Below, in pieces: positions 12,857-23,953 of a DNA stretch of 64,000 nt; positions within the stretch are counted from its first letter, which is position 1; each line of letters begins with the position of its first letter. Made by a program: the position numbers and the translations under genes. The DNA lies in assembly GCA_025667525.1 (NCBI GenBank), contig CM046875.1, positions 528,513,079 through 528,577,078 of the forward strand, given 5' to 3'. The notes beneath the pieces are model-generated. The model was not told where the DNA came from. It was given only the letters and a program-made list of their open reading frames with translations, and searched no databases. This DNA comes from Glebionis coronaria. Its lineage: Eukaryota; Streptophyta; Magnoliopsida; Asterales; Asteraceae.

Positions 12857-14621
12857 AATCCCCTACACTTGACCATTGCAATGCCCTCATGCAATGCATT
12901 AATTTTAAAGCACAGATTACATTTCTCATCATAAATAACCCACCTTGGCCTTTATTAAAAACTAAACCCTAAGGAGACAAAAAGAAGAAAACAAGTAAAG
13001 AATTCAAAGACTTACATTGGGGTTTTAGGTTGTCATGAATGTTCATCATTCTCAAGTTTCACGTTCCCCATACTAAGCTTAAAAACGAGATCATTGTTAT
13101 TATAAGTTAGCAAACTAACACGAATTCATGTGGCCCAATTATTTACTTAGACTCCCTTATTCCTAGGTGTATCTCTTATATTTTAATATTGTCTTAAATG
13201 ATCACGAGGATGCATTGTTTGACTTATTTTGATAGTTATTTAAGCTGAAAATAAAGTAGGACGATTTAATCAATAGTTAGCTAAAGGACAAAATCTTTTA
13301 AAACTGCTTCTCGGGACCTCATAAAGTTCATATCTTGGCATAACTCGCTTCACGATTTGAGACCTTTCTCGGACCGATATTTGGCAGCGACTTTATACTT
13401 CAAATCTTTGAGACGTTCTTGAAATTATGGTCTTCTCTTCATAATAGGAATTTCTTCACTTGAAGTTTTGAGAGATTCTTCATACTTGGACCATGACTTC
13501 TTCATTTTTCTCCAATCTTTATTTGGACTTCGATATACAACGATCCGCCTCCTTTTAGGACTTGGATCTATTTATCCTCATACCTTGTTAGGGCCTTTTG
13601 GATAGACTTCTCCATGATCTTTTGGGGAGTATTTGCTTTTCGTTGTGTGTCTTGATCCTTCATATTGATTTTCGATAAATGATTCTTCACGTCACTTTTG
13701 GACCTTTAACAACAAAATGTAGCCCTCATGTATTGTTAGGACCTTTTTGGACTCGCCAATCTTCGCATCCCTCTTCAATAAGTTATGCCTTGGCTATGAA
13801 CTCTAATTAATACCGAGCAACTTTTAAACGATCTTGTGCTAGAAGCTAAGTAACTTTTCAAATCGTACAACCTTATTTATTGCAGATATATTTATTAACA
13901 AGCGATGGGAGAATAGGCTTATAATCAACTCACATAAATTCATGAAAGAATACCAAACTTATAATTGACTCTATCATCTCTCGTTCTCCACAGTTTAAAA
14001 TCTCAAGGAATGAGACTCGTGGATGCTTAGCCAAATAAATCAAAGTTTTGGGTTTTTGAGTCATCTATAGGATCTTGCAAACTCTTAGACTTTTTCAAGT
14101 TTAGAAATCGCATTTTAAAGTTCCCTTGATAAGCGACTCTCTAGGATCAGTTATAGGAACTTGCGAAAAGTTCTTGTTCTTAACCCGTGAGAGTTAAGAC
14201 TTTCGCGTTTTAAAGTTCCCTATATAAAAGCCTAGCAAAACTTGACTTAAACACGTTAAGGATACTAGCTAGAGTAAACTTAGATAAGTAAACTAGGGTT
14301 GAGTCAAAATATTCACGACTTTGAAAAATTTAAAACCACTTTATTAAAAATTTATTCTAGCACCGAAAGTAATAACGATAACAAAGAAAAATACTACTAT
14401 ACTACTAGGCCAAAATAGATTAAAAAATTTTGAAAAATGTCGAAAAATCAAATTTTCTGGTTAAAATGAGGACAAATTCATGGAAAAGACCACTTACTTC
14501 GATAGAAGTCCCCCCTACACTTGATATAAACATTGTCCTCAATGTTTAAGCACGTAGGAGTAAACTCCCCTACACTTATGACATTGTGCACGTTGTTTAA
14601 ATCTTGCTAAGGAAAGGACAA
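12857..14621 (-). other. Athila 3' non-coding region between integrase and 3' LTR
   Basis: No ORF of note is present. The region holds the terminal PPT beside the LTR and an internal PPT-like block near 14505-14540 with the ATTGAGGACAATG motif typical of Athila. It also holds a ~240-bp block (14041-14285) strongly shared with the second Athila at 50848-51085. The env-like ORF of some Athila elements is absent. Confidence 0.8.
14156..14219 (-). ncRNA. Predicted RNA stem-loop in the Athila 3' region
   Basis: In element orientation three stem segments pair in order: GGAACTT with AAGTTCC, GCGAAAG with CTTTTCGC, and TCTTAAC with GTTAAGA. The top loop is about 8 nt, and internal loops are about 6-7 nt. 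The equivalent in the second Athila (50964-51025) keeps the two inner stems. This is seen by eye only; no folding energy was computed and the function is unknown. Confidence 0.55.
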
Positions 14622-15900
14622 CTAAAGTGATTTCACCTTAAAATTGGGCCCATTTGGCTGAGAAAGCTCAATGGTGCCATATGGGAAGACTTTGGCGACG
14701 GTGAATGGACCGGACCAGCGGCTCATCAGCTTGCCAGAGAAGATCTTCAACCGTGAGTTAAAAAGTAAGACTTGATCACCAACGTGGAACTCTCGGGTCT
14801 TAATCCTTGCATCATGGATGATCTTGGTCTTCTCCTTGTAAATCAATGAGTTCTCGTAAGCTTCATTCCTCAGTTCATTAAGCTCGTTGAGTTGAATCTT
14901 CCGAAGATCGTCGGCTTTGTTGATGTCGAAGTTAGCCCACTTCAAGGCCCAGTATGCCTTATGTTTCAACTCAATAGGGAGGTGGCATGCTTTCCCGTAC
15001 ACAAGACGATAAGGTGTACAACCAATCGGGATCTTATAAGTGGTACAGAAAGCCCACAAAGCATCATCTAACTTATCGGCCCACGAGGCACGATGCTCTC
15101 CCACAGTACGCTCAAGAATTCGCTTCAATCCACGGTCAGATATCTCGGCTTGACCCTTTGTTTGAGGATGATAAGTGATGGAAAGACGGTGATTGACACC
15201 GTACTTAGCCATGACTCTAGCAAATTGATCATTGCAAAAATGAGTCCTGCGGTCACTGATGATAGCACGAGGAACACCGAATCGAGCAAAAAGCTGCTTC
15301 AAAAAGTTCACAACCACCCTCGCATCGTTCGTAGGGAGAGCCTTGGCTTCAACCCATTTAGAAACGTAGTCACGGCTACGAGGATGTACTTGTTCCCTTA
15401 GGAGGATGGAAATGGCCCCATAAAGTCGATGCCCCATACATCAAAGATTTCACATTCCTGTATGAAATTTTGAGGCATCTCATCTTTATGTGTGATCTTG
15501 CCTTGTCTTTGGCAAGCATCACAACGTTTAACCATTTCATGAGCGTCATGATAAATGGTGGGCCAATAAAATCCAGAGTCGAATACTTTCTTCGCGGTGT
15601 AATTGGGACCAAAGTGACCACCGGTGGGTCCTTTATGGCAAGCATCAAGGATTTGTAAAGCTGCTGGCCCATCAACACATCGACGAATGACAAGATTCGC
15701 ACATTGTTTTAAAAGGTAAGGGTCGTCCCAAAAATAGTGTTCAATGTCTTTAAAGAACTTTTTCTTTTGTTGGGACGTTAACCCTTCCTTGAGAATTCCA
15801 CCCGCTAAGTAGTTTGCAATGTCCTTAAACCACGGGGTTTCATCAAGATTGGAATTTATAGACATTAAGGTCTCAAGGGAAAAAGAGTCATTGATCTCTT
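14622..15900 (-). pseudogene. Athila integrase, frameshifted and C-truncated
   Basis: Integrase inserts the element cDNA. The N-terminal zinc region is visible ([15 protein letters not shown] ... CDACQRQG, an HHCC pattern). The core has D in [10 protein letters not shown] in IISDRRTHF and E in KGQAEIS. A frameshift near 15400-15437 splits the core just after the first catalytic Asp. The C-terminal part (GDQVLLFNSRLKIFSGKL, SRWSGPFTV) is followed by a premature stop in NFKVKSL. The second Athila continues at this point with NGHRVKHYFGGDIP, so about 30 residues are missing. It follows the RNase H in the same polyprotein. Confidence 0.9.
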
Positions 15901-18655
15901 GGTTCGGATGATCCCCTTGATAAGGATCCTCAAGTCTACTTAGATGATCTGCGGCTAGGTTTTCGGCTCCTTTTTTGTCACGAATTTCAATGTTACATTC
16001 TTGAAGGAGCAAAACCCAACGAAGAAGTCTTGGCTTAGAATCTTGCTTAGTCAACAAGTACTTCAACGCGGAATGATCGGTATACACGATGGTGGTAGAA
16101 AGGACAAGATAGAGGCGAAATTTTTCAAAAGCATATACTACAGCTAAAAGCTCTTTTTCGGTAGTGGTATAATGCAATTGATCCCCCGTCATTTTCTTGC
16201 TAGCATAATGGATTGGTTGGAAGTGTTTGTTCACTCATTGGCCCAAAACCGCTCCAATAGCAAAGTCGCTAGCATCGCACATCAATTCAAAAGGTAGCTC
16301 CCAATTAGGGGTAACCAAGACCGGTGCCTTAGTTAGCTTGTCCTTAAGAAGATTGAAGGATTCAAGACACTCTTTAGAAAAGATAAAAGGAGTATCTTTT
16401 TCCAAGAGGTGGGTCATCGGGCGAGCGATTTTAGAAAAATATTGAATGAATCGACGATAGAAGCCCGCATGACCAAGGAAACTTCTCACACCCTTAAAGG
16501 TTGAAGGTGGAGGTAATTTGGCTATGACATCTACTTTAGCACGGTCCACTTCAAGACCGGCTTTTGAGATTTTATGTCCAAGCACAATGCCTTCTTTTAC
16601 CATGAAATGGCATTTTTCCCAATTTAGAACAAGGCGAGTGTCTTCACACCGCTTAAGCATGCGTTCCAAATTGGCAAGGCAATGAGAGAAAGAATCACCA
16701 TAGACCGAGAAATCATCCATGAAGACTTCCATAGTTTCTTCAACCATGTCATGGAAGATAGCCATCATACACCTTTGAAATGTCCCAGGAGCATTGCATA
16801 AGCCGAAAGGCATTCTTTTATAAGCAAATGTTCCGTAAGGACAAGTGAATGTGGTTTTCTCTTGGTCTTTGGGATCGATGGGAATTTGAAAATACCCGGA
16901 GAAACCGTCTAAAAAGCAGTAATAATCATTACCCGCTAGACGTTCAAGCATTTGGTCCATGAAAGGGAGGGGAAAATGATCCTTTCTCGTAGCATCATTG
17001 AGTTTGCTCTAGTCTATACAAACTCTCCACCGTGTAACGAGACGAGTAGGAATCAACTCGTTATTTTCATTGGGTACAACGGTGATTCCGCCTTTCTTAG
17101 GCACACAATGGACGGGACTAACCCATGGTGAATCCGAGATAGGGTAGATCATTCCCGCATCAAGAAGTTTGATAACCTCTTTTTTGATAACGTCATGGAT
17201 CTTGGGATTCACCCTTCTTTGGCTTTGAATAGTGGGTTTAAAGTCGTCCTCCATGAGAATTTTATGTGTGCAAAAGTGAGGATCAATTCCACGAATATCG
17301 GAGATTTTCCACGCAATCGCTTTCTTATGTTTCTTCAGCACGGCGATAAGTCGGGATTTTTCTTCTTCTTTCAAGTCCTTTGCGATGATGACGGGTGACT
17401 TCTTGTTGTCTTCAAGGAAAACGTACTCGAGATGAGACGGTAGGTCCTTAAGCTCTAAATCCGGAGGATTTTCGATGGAAGGCGTAGTCAAATCCGGTTC
17501 ATCGATAGAGATATCCTTAGGAGATGGTGGAGAAATATGGTCCTCATTGAGAAGTTTCTCAAAGGTACGAGTGTCTTCATCCCAATTGGAGGAAGAATCA
17601 TCATATTGCAAGTCCACATCTCCCAAAGTTGCTTCAAATTCTTTCAAGATGAAATCACTTTCTCCAAATGGAGTTAGTGATGGAGCAATAGAGGCAACGG
17701 TCTCAACAATGGGTAGAGAAGAGGAACCACTTTTACAAGCGTCTTTAAAATGTTCTTCACAAGCCTCATCAAGAACGTTAATGAAATTAACACTTTCATT
17801 TTCAGAAGGCTGCTTAAAAAGTTTACCCATGTTGAAAACGATTTTATCGTCACCAACTCTCATGATTAATTCGCCCACGGCTACATCGATGAGAGTGCGA
17901 CCGGTCCTCAAGAATGGACGTCCAACGATTAATGGAACACGGGGATCCATCTCGTAGTCAACGGCAACAAAATCCGTCGGAAAGGTGAATTTGTCCATAC
18001 CAACGAAGACGTCTTCGGCTATCCCCACTGGATAAGCAACCGTACGGTTAGCTAATTCCAAAGTCATTCGTGTGGGGACTAGCTCGGGTAGAGACAATTT
18101 TTTCCAAACGCTTAAAGGCATTAAGTTTATACTAGCACCTAGATCGGCTAGGGCCATACAATTCTCTACCCCGGGGAAGTTGCAAGGAATCAAGAAACGA
18201 CCCGGATCACCAAGTTTGGTTGGTAATTTCCTTAAGAGCACTGCGGAGCAATTCTCATTAAGTTGGGTCTGAGCGATATCGAGGAGTTTCTCCTTATCAC
18301 TGAGCAGATCTTTAAACATTTTGGCGTACTTTGGCATGTGAGCGAGAGCCTCAGCAAAGGAGATATTGAAATTCAGTTGTTTAAACATTTTGAGAAAGTT
18401 AGAAACCTGAATATCATCCTTGTTCTTCAATTTCTCTTTCCTCAACCTTGAAGGATAAGGTATATTGGGTTGAGATGAAGGCTTTGGAATGGAATTCTCA
18501 CTCACATCCTTGGGTGGTGGAAGGGAAGAAGTAGAAGGTGGTGGAATTGGAGAAGTAGAAGTTGGAGGGATAGAAGGTGGAGGAATTTGAAAAGTAGACT
18601 CGTTTTCCTTTGTCACAATCACCGGTGTAGGTGTAGGAAGCTAGGGTTCCTTTAA
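15901..18655 (-). pseudogene. Athila protease, reverse transcriptase and RNase H
   Basis: The order is aspartic protease, with an intact DLGAS active site (ALADLGASINLMPLS) and the second-half motif PLIVGRPFL; a linker rich in acidic residues; RT starting at the Athila hallmark SDSPWVSPVHCVPKKGG; the RT box FMDDFSVYG (catalytic Asp pair present); and RNase H with [11 protein letters not shown] and [12 protein letters not shown]. In-frame stops are: TAG just upstream of 18622 (near 18643), TAG replacing a Tyr after RVCID (about 17008), and TGA after GAVLGQ (about 16235). The stop-to-sense changes needed are single bases, so decay is recent. It would copy the RNA into DNA after Asp-tRNA priming. 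Confidence 0.93.
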
Positions 18656-20141
18656 ACCTTTTCCACTTCGAGTGGTGATTGCTTTCATCTCCCCTCTTGG
18701 ATTAGCAACGGTGTTACTCGGAAGAGAACCCTAACGAGAGGCTTGATTACTTGGGAAAAAACTAGCCATCATGTTCCTTAAGTCATTCGTTTGACTTGCC
18801 AAAGAGTTACGCATATCGGCTCGAAGATCGTTCCCTTGTTTCACCATATCTGCTTTCATGTTGGCCATTTCCCGCTGAAGATTTTGCACTATCGCATCAT
18901 TAGTCCTCATGTAAGTTTCAACCTCGTGATTAAATACGGTGGGTTGGTTGGGAGGAGGAGTATGGTAGGCAGGTGGTTGATAAGCGGGTTGTTGGTAAAC
19001 TTGGTTGTTTCTTTGAGGTGGATATGGGGTTCTTTGGGTTTGATATTGATTTGGAGCACGAGGTTGGTTTTGATTGTTGCGATTGAGGTTGTTTGGGTTT
19101 TGTGGAGGAAACCGGGTGGTGAAAGAAATTTGTTTGAGCGATAGCTGAGCAAATTGCGGTCACCTTGAGGACGTGCTTGATAGCCTCCCGTGGAATAGTT
19201 ACCGTTGGCGGCATACACATTTTCCGGATTGTCATGAGTCGTAGGACAATCGGTGTATGAGTGAGATCCCCCGCATATTTCACATGATTGACTCAAAACA
19301 TTAACTTGGGCATTGATAGCTTTGGTGTTGTTGGCGGTTTGGAGAGCAAGTGATTCAACAGACGAAGTAAGCTTATCAATTCTCTTATCGCTCTCATTAT
19401 TGCTAGCACTAGCCACATTAGTCCGAACACTCTTGGTTTGCACTCTAGACTTATTCTCAATAATGTCCCATGCGGCATTAGAAGACTTAACCAAAATATT
19501 ACCCCCCCCCCCCCCCCCCCCCCCGAGGCACTATTTAGTGAATCTTGGTCATTCATGCTTAAACCATTATAAAAAGTATTAATTTGATGTACTTTTGTGA
19601 AACCATGTTGAGGACACTTTCTTAAAAGTTCCTTAAAACGGTCCCAAGATTCACTAAATGTCTCACCGTACTTTTGTTCAAATGTAATGATTTCATTCCG
19701 CAAAGCGGTAGTACGTGAGGGTGGGAAAAAGTAGTTGATGAATTTGGTCTCTAAATCCGTCCACGTAAGAATACTTTGTGGCGGTTCCTTATCAAGCCAA
19801 TTTCGGGCTTGTCCCTCTAAGGAGAAAGGAAAAAGTTGCAAGCGAATCACCTCTTGTGAAACCCCATTATACTTAACCGTATTAGTGAGTTGAAGGAACC
19901 TTTTTATATGGTCATGAGGATCATCAAGCGAACGCCCCAAGAAAGGTTGAGCAGAGACCATTTGAATGAAGTCGGATTTAAGCTCAAAGTTGTTGGCTCC
20001 AATCTCGGGTATGACAATAGCATCAGTGTTGCCCTCTACGTGCGATTGCAAAAGCTCGATCATTGGTTGATTCTCCACGGTGACGCATACACACCTACAA
20101 AAGGAAAAGCAAAATAGACAAGAAATATTTTTGGTTTTCAT
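18656..20141 (-). pseudogene. Athila gag, split by a poly-G/C run
   Basis: The capsid-like part shows retrotransposon gag motifs (DPHDHIKRFLQLTNT, LFPFSLEGQARNWLDKEP, FINYFFPPSRT, CPQHGFTKVHQINTFYNGL). After ASGG the frame runs into 23 Gs (minus strand) and shifts; the rest continues in another frame to 18907. The knuckle is CEICGGSHSYTDC. A GEMKAITTRSGK motif typical of Athila follows, with a stop just before it (near 18731). The ATG at 20141 gives a Cys/Phe-rich start. A later Met (PMIELLQS) aligns better with the second Athila's MADNRAMEELL, and the sequence before it looks like a 3' splice site. Confidence 0.88.
19502..19524. repeat. Poly-C run of 23
   Basis: A pure C homopolymer lies in the Athila gag. 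The second Athila has only ACCACCC at the same place (about 56590), so the run is a copy-specific expansion or a base-calling/assembly fault. It changes the gag frame. Confidence 0.95.
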
Positions 20142-20290
20142 GTTTTTCTATTTTTTTTTTGCATATTTGAAAATTTTATATTTTTTAGGATTTTTGAAAA
20201 TTTTAAAGCAAGGAAAATAACGTTCAAAAGTGAACGGATCCCAAAATCCAACGCGTCTCTCACTTAAACCCGTTAATCTTAACGAAAAGA
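20142..20290 (-). other. Athila 5' leader
   Basis: A short AT-rich leader between the PBS and gag, with A/T homopolymers. It has no ORF of note. Confidence 0.7.
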
Positions 20291-20306
20291 GCCGGCAGCG
20301 GCGCCA
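20291..20306 (-). other. Primer-binding site, tRNA-Asp type
   Basis: In element orientation it reads TGGCGCCGCTGCCGGC, two bases after the 5' LTR. It matches the Athila PBS complementary to the 3' end of tRNA-Asp, with small differences. Confidence 0.9.
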
Positions 20307-20308
20307 TT

Positions 20309-21784
20309 TAATACAAGGTTTTTAGCCAAGTATAAAATAAATTCGTTCCAAGTCTTTTCGAATTGATTACAAGTTGAAAGTGCGACTCAATTGTTCTTGG
20401 TGGAAAGTAAAAAGGTTTGGTTATCTATTTTAATCTAAAAGTGAAATGCGCAAAATAATAACAATAAGCTAAAAGCAATTATGAAAATGTCGTTGAGTGA
20501 AATTAAAGCTTTAAAAATTCAACTAAAAATTACTAGAAAAATAAAAAATTACAAAATCAAAGTAAAAATTACTCATTCGGAATAATGCATTCGTTCGGGA
20601 AAAAGGGCTTCGTTCGGGAAAAATAAGTTTGTTCGGGAAAATTGGATTTGTTCGGTAAAATGGAATTGGTTCGGAAAAGTCAAACTTGTTCGGAATAAAT
20701 GGTTCGTTCGGGAAAATTCATTCTTTCGGTAAAATCAGTTGGCTCAGAATAAATACTCGTTCGGTAAAACTGATGTTGGTTCGGAATAACTGGGCTCGTT
20801 CGGTAAAATTGATTTGTTCGGTAAAAATAAAATTGGCTCGGGAAAATCAAACTGGTTCAGAAAAAATGGTTCGTTCGGAAAAAGGAAATACTCGTTCGGA
20901 ATAAATTCTTGGTTCGGTAAAAAGTGGGAAAACAGAAACAGCGAAGAACAAGGAAAAAATGGAAGCACGAATTTAAGCTAAAATCAACCAAGTTAAATCC
21001 AAAGATTCAACCAAACTAACCACTGATCATCTACTAATGATAAACCATCAAACCAAATCAATAAAACTCAAAACCCACTTGATTTTAGAAAACCAAAATC
21101 AACCAAATCAAAACTTAGAAACTTAGAATCAAAAAGAAAAGAAGAACAAGATTAAATGAAAGCTTATATTAAAAATTAAGATTCAAACAAATAAAGATAA
21201 AAATCAAACTTACATGAATGGATTGAAGGATGAAGAAAAGTGCCAAACACCCTAGTGGTGTTGGTTTCTTCGTAAAAAAGAAAGAAAGAAAAAATAAAAC
21301 TAAAAACTAGTCTAAAAAATGAAGGGTGGAGGCTATTTATATGTGTGGTGAAAGTTTGGTGAGTGGGCTTTTCTCCATTCTTTTTGTCTTCTCGTCTCTT
21401 TAATAAAGTTGACGTTTTCGACTTCGATTCGGGATTTGTCGATGAATAAATTCAACTCGTCTTTTAATTTCTTCATTTAATAGACTTGAGTTCTTCGACA
21501 TATATAAATCTTCCGTCTTTGGTCCTTTTCTTCGATAAATCTTCAATTAGGCCCATTGACTTCAAATCTTTTGCACTCTTGGTCTTTTGACTTCGTCTTT
21601 TCTCGTTTTCTTCGATAAAAGCCCGTGATATCCCATGTTTTCTTCCTTTTTCATCTTTTGGTCCTAAAACACAATAAAAACACAAACCACACATAATTCC
21701 GAATTTTACGACATAAAATACACGTTTTGGTCTTGTTATTATTTGAAATAAGTGGTAAAAGGATAAGTGTTTTCACACTTATTA
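20309..21784 (-). repeat. Athila 5' LTR (1476 bp)
   Basis: It is nearly identical to 11380-12856 and has the same TA...TA ends, so both LTRs carry the altered termini. The ~18-bp GTTCGG array is at 20575-20930. GAGGA at 21785-21789 is the right target duplication. Confidence 0.96.
20575..20930 (-). repeat. ~18-bp tandem array in the Athila 5' LTR
   Basis: Same array as at 11640-11995, with several point differences (for example CTCAGAAT and TTCAGAAA variants of the core). Confidence 0.9.
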
Positions 21785-21789
21785 GAGGA

Positions 21790-22428
21790 AAAGATGAGAG
21801 GAGAAAGATTCACTTCTAAACAAGTAGTAATCAAACAAATGATCAAGGATTTGAGTGATTTAAGATGTATGAAAGAATCTGGAAATGTATGTGCAAAAGA
21901 GGTGGATTGAATGGTCCAATATTTATAAGACAAACATCCAACGGCTATATCTGCCCGCGGTTCCTTATTGGAGCCTGCGGTTCCTTATCGATAAGGAACC
22001 GCCATAGGCGCTAAGGAACCGCCGACGTAGAGTCTGCTCCCTTTTGTCTTTTAGTGGATTGGTTCGAATCTGGGAATTAAAATATCCTGAAAGGATATTC
22101 CAAACCAAGATAGAATATGCCATTTTCAAATTTCAAATTTTCAAATAATTAATTTAATAAAACATTTTCTTAAAAAGAAAGTTAATAAAACTTTGTCACA
22201 CTTAATACAAAATGAGTTTTAAGAAAAGATTAAATCCTTGATCACTTAATTAGGATAATTACTTGTTTGTTCATACCTTAAGTGATAATGGTTGAAATAC
22301 AAAATACTTGAACTCAAGAATTCGTTTTTCATTGTTTTCGTAGCAGCTTGTTTTTACATATTGTCGTAATCAAAACAAAGTGAGACCAAAAAATGCAAGT
22401 AACGTTTTTAGGTATCATTGCATTAACA
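21790..22428 (-). repeat. SIRE 3' LTR, proximal part (U3 side)
   Basis: It starts TGTTAATGCAATGATACC in element orientation at 22428 and continues to the Athila insertion. A TATA box (TATAAAT, 21921-21927) lies 30 bp downstream of the palindrome cluster at 21957-22022. It matches 31905-32533 of the 5' LTR. Confidence 0.92.
21957..22022 (-). promoter_or_regulatory. Palindromic GCGGTTCCTTA cluster upstream of the TATA box, SIRE 3' LTR
   Basis: Direct copy GCGGTTCCTTA at 21957-21967. A perfect 26-bp palindrome follows at 21977-22002 (GCGGTTCCTTATC followed directly by its reverse complement). An inverted copy TAAGGAACCGC lies at 22012-22022. The cluster ends 30 bp from the TATA box. Its role as a factor-binding site or cruciform is inferred from position and repetition only. 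Confidence 0.75.
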
Positions 22429-22443
22429 ATCTCCCCCTTTTTG
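22429..22443 (-). other. SIRE polypurine tract
   Basis: In element orientation CAAAAAGGGGGAGAT directly abuts the LTR start TGTTAATG. It primes plus-strand DNA synthesis. Further G-rich purine runs lie upstream near 22509, 22580 and 22600. Confidence 0.9.
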
Positions 22444-22893
22444 ATTCCGACAATCCATAAACACAATCATCTAATAAAATAAGATTTTCGAAGACGAGTT
22501 TATCATTTCTCCCCCTTTGTCAAAGCAAAAAGGTTGCAAAAGTCTTTGAAGAAGAAAAGAACCAGACTTTGAAAATGCTCCCCTTTGGTGCTTACTCCCC
22601 CTTGCTTGGGGCACCAAGGAATCAATATATGGTGACAAGCTACATAGAAGGGTTAGTAGTAGAGAAGAGACACCCAACAAGATATAGCAAAGGTCACAAA
22701 AAAAATAAGATACAAAAGATCCAAGATAAGTCATGTTAAAAGAAAACATGATAAGAGATACAAGGAAATAAATCATACAAATATGTATGAGACACAAACA
22801 CAAGCCAAAAGAAAAAACCTAAATCTAATCATAGTTAAACTAGAACCCTAACATTTGCTTGAACTAGATGTCTTAATGATAAGCAACATATGC

Positions 22894-23250
22894 TTAGATA
22901 AAAGACAAGGTAGTGGCAGAAGGAGGTGGTGGTGGCTTGGTAGAGATCTCATAGTTATAATAAAGAGGAGGTTTGACTAAGAGACTCTTGATGTAATTCA
23001 ACTCTTCATAGATATGAGCCATAGCAAGATGTTGATATTGACAACATTGACAATATGTTCCATGATGCATGACATTGTCATGTGAAGGAGGTAGAACACT
23101 AAAGGCTAGTGGTGGAAGATAAGAAGTTCCATAATCAACATTCTTAGAAGGAGAAGAGATGTGATTTTGAGTGTTCTTGGGTGAATTGGGGTTAAAAGCA
23201 ATTGGAGAGAATAGAGGAGAATCAAAGCTTTCATTTGGGGAATAAGACAT
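22894..23250 (-). CDS. Post-pol accessory ORF of the SIRE element, 118 codons
   Basis: It starts at an ATG (MSYSPNESF) and ends in a Pro-rich tail (KPPPPPSATT). The first two-thirds are Ser/Pro-rich. The conserved core is MHHGTYCQCCQYQ followed by HIYEELNYIKSLL. The same arrangement (LHHGSSCVYCRFQ ... HAYDQLNFLEFLL) occurs in the plus-strand relative at 34239-34734, so this is a real, conserved protein segment. The CxxC pair with nearby His residues could bind metal (inference). It lies in the region between pol and the 3' LTR where SIRE elements carry env-like ORFs, but I see no membrane helices or signal peptide. Function unknown. Confidence 0.6.
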   Translation of the reverse strand: MSYSPNESFDSPLFSPIAFNPNSPKNTQNHISSPSKNVDYGTSYLPPLAFSVLPPSHDNVMHHGTYCQCCQYQHLAMAHIYEELNYIKSLLVKPPLYYNYEISTKPPPPPSATTLSFI

Positions 23251-23953
23251 TTTGATTTGAGAAATAATGCAAAATGCTTAAGGTTAAATAGAGAAAGCCC
23301 AAGATAATTTGGGGGTGGTCAAAGGGTTGAAACAAAGATTCCAAAAAGTGTTGGAACAAATTTGGAGTTTCAGAAATACCCGAAAAGTAGAGTATTGGGC
23401 GCGGTTCCTTACCTCAGCCGGCGGTTCCTTATCACTGGGGAACCGCGGTATCAATAAAGAACCGCCCACAGTGGGTTGAGTTTGGTGATGAGGGAGGATT
23501 TTCCAATTCAACAAATCCTATTTTTCTAGTCTAACTAATCATGGGTATATGCTAAGAAGCAAAGATAGACAAAGAAAACACACAAGAGCTCACCAAACAA
23601 GGTTTAGACCAAAATACATGGATTTTTTTTAATAAAATCAATCTAGGAGGTGTGTAGAACTAGACACAAGGTCATGACACAATGATCCTCCATAGTTATC
23701 TTTTGTTCTTGCTATATTTGAGAGACCCATACATATGAATTATGTAAGCTCATTATGAATAGCAAGAAGCTATAAAAAACGTTTTTAGATTGAATTAACA
23801 ATGCAAAAACATTTCTTGACCATTTTTTGAAAGAACTTTGAGAATTTTGAAAAAGGGAAGAGAAGTTTTCCAAAAAGAGTTTATTATACTCAAAAGCTCA
23901 AAGAAAGAAAAGACTCAAAAGATAAAAGATAATTGATAAATTAGAATGCATAA
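23251..23953 (-). other. SIRE post-pol non-coding stretch
   Basis: There is no recognised ORF. It contains a third palindrome cluster at 23401-23465. Sequence around 23600-23950 is AT-rich. Confidence 0.6.
23401..23465 (-). repeat. Palindromic GCGGTTCCTTA cluster, SIRE post-pol region
   Basis: Direct copies at 23401-23411 and 23421-23432; inverted copies GGGGAACCGC at 23438-23447 and AAGAACCGCC at 23456-23465. The order and spacing are as in the LTR cluster, but the central palindrome is imperfect and there is no TATA box nearby. Confidence 0.75.

Larger units (their letters stand above)
11380..21784 (-). mobile_element. Complete Athila-type Ty3/gypsy retrotransposon, 10.4 kb
   Basis: The LTRs are nearly identical (11380-12856 and 20309-21784), with a GAGGA target duplication at 11375-11379 and 21785-21789. 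The uninterrupted target is visible in the other SIRE LTR near 31890, which proves the insertion. The PBS matches the 3' end of tRNA-Asp, usual for Athila. In element orientation it reads gag, protease, RT, RNase H, integrase, then about 1.8 kb of non-coding DNA and a PPT. I see no env-like ORF. Stops in gag, gag-pro and RT, plus frameshifts, make it non-autonomous. The LTRs differ by about 20 substitutions and three indels (my count by eye), so it is a young insertion. Confidence 0.96.
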
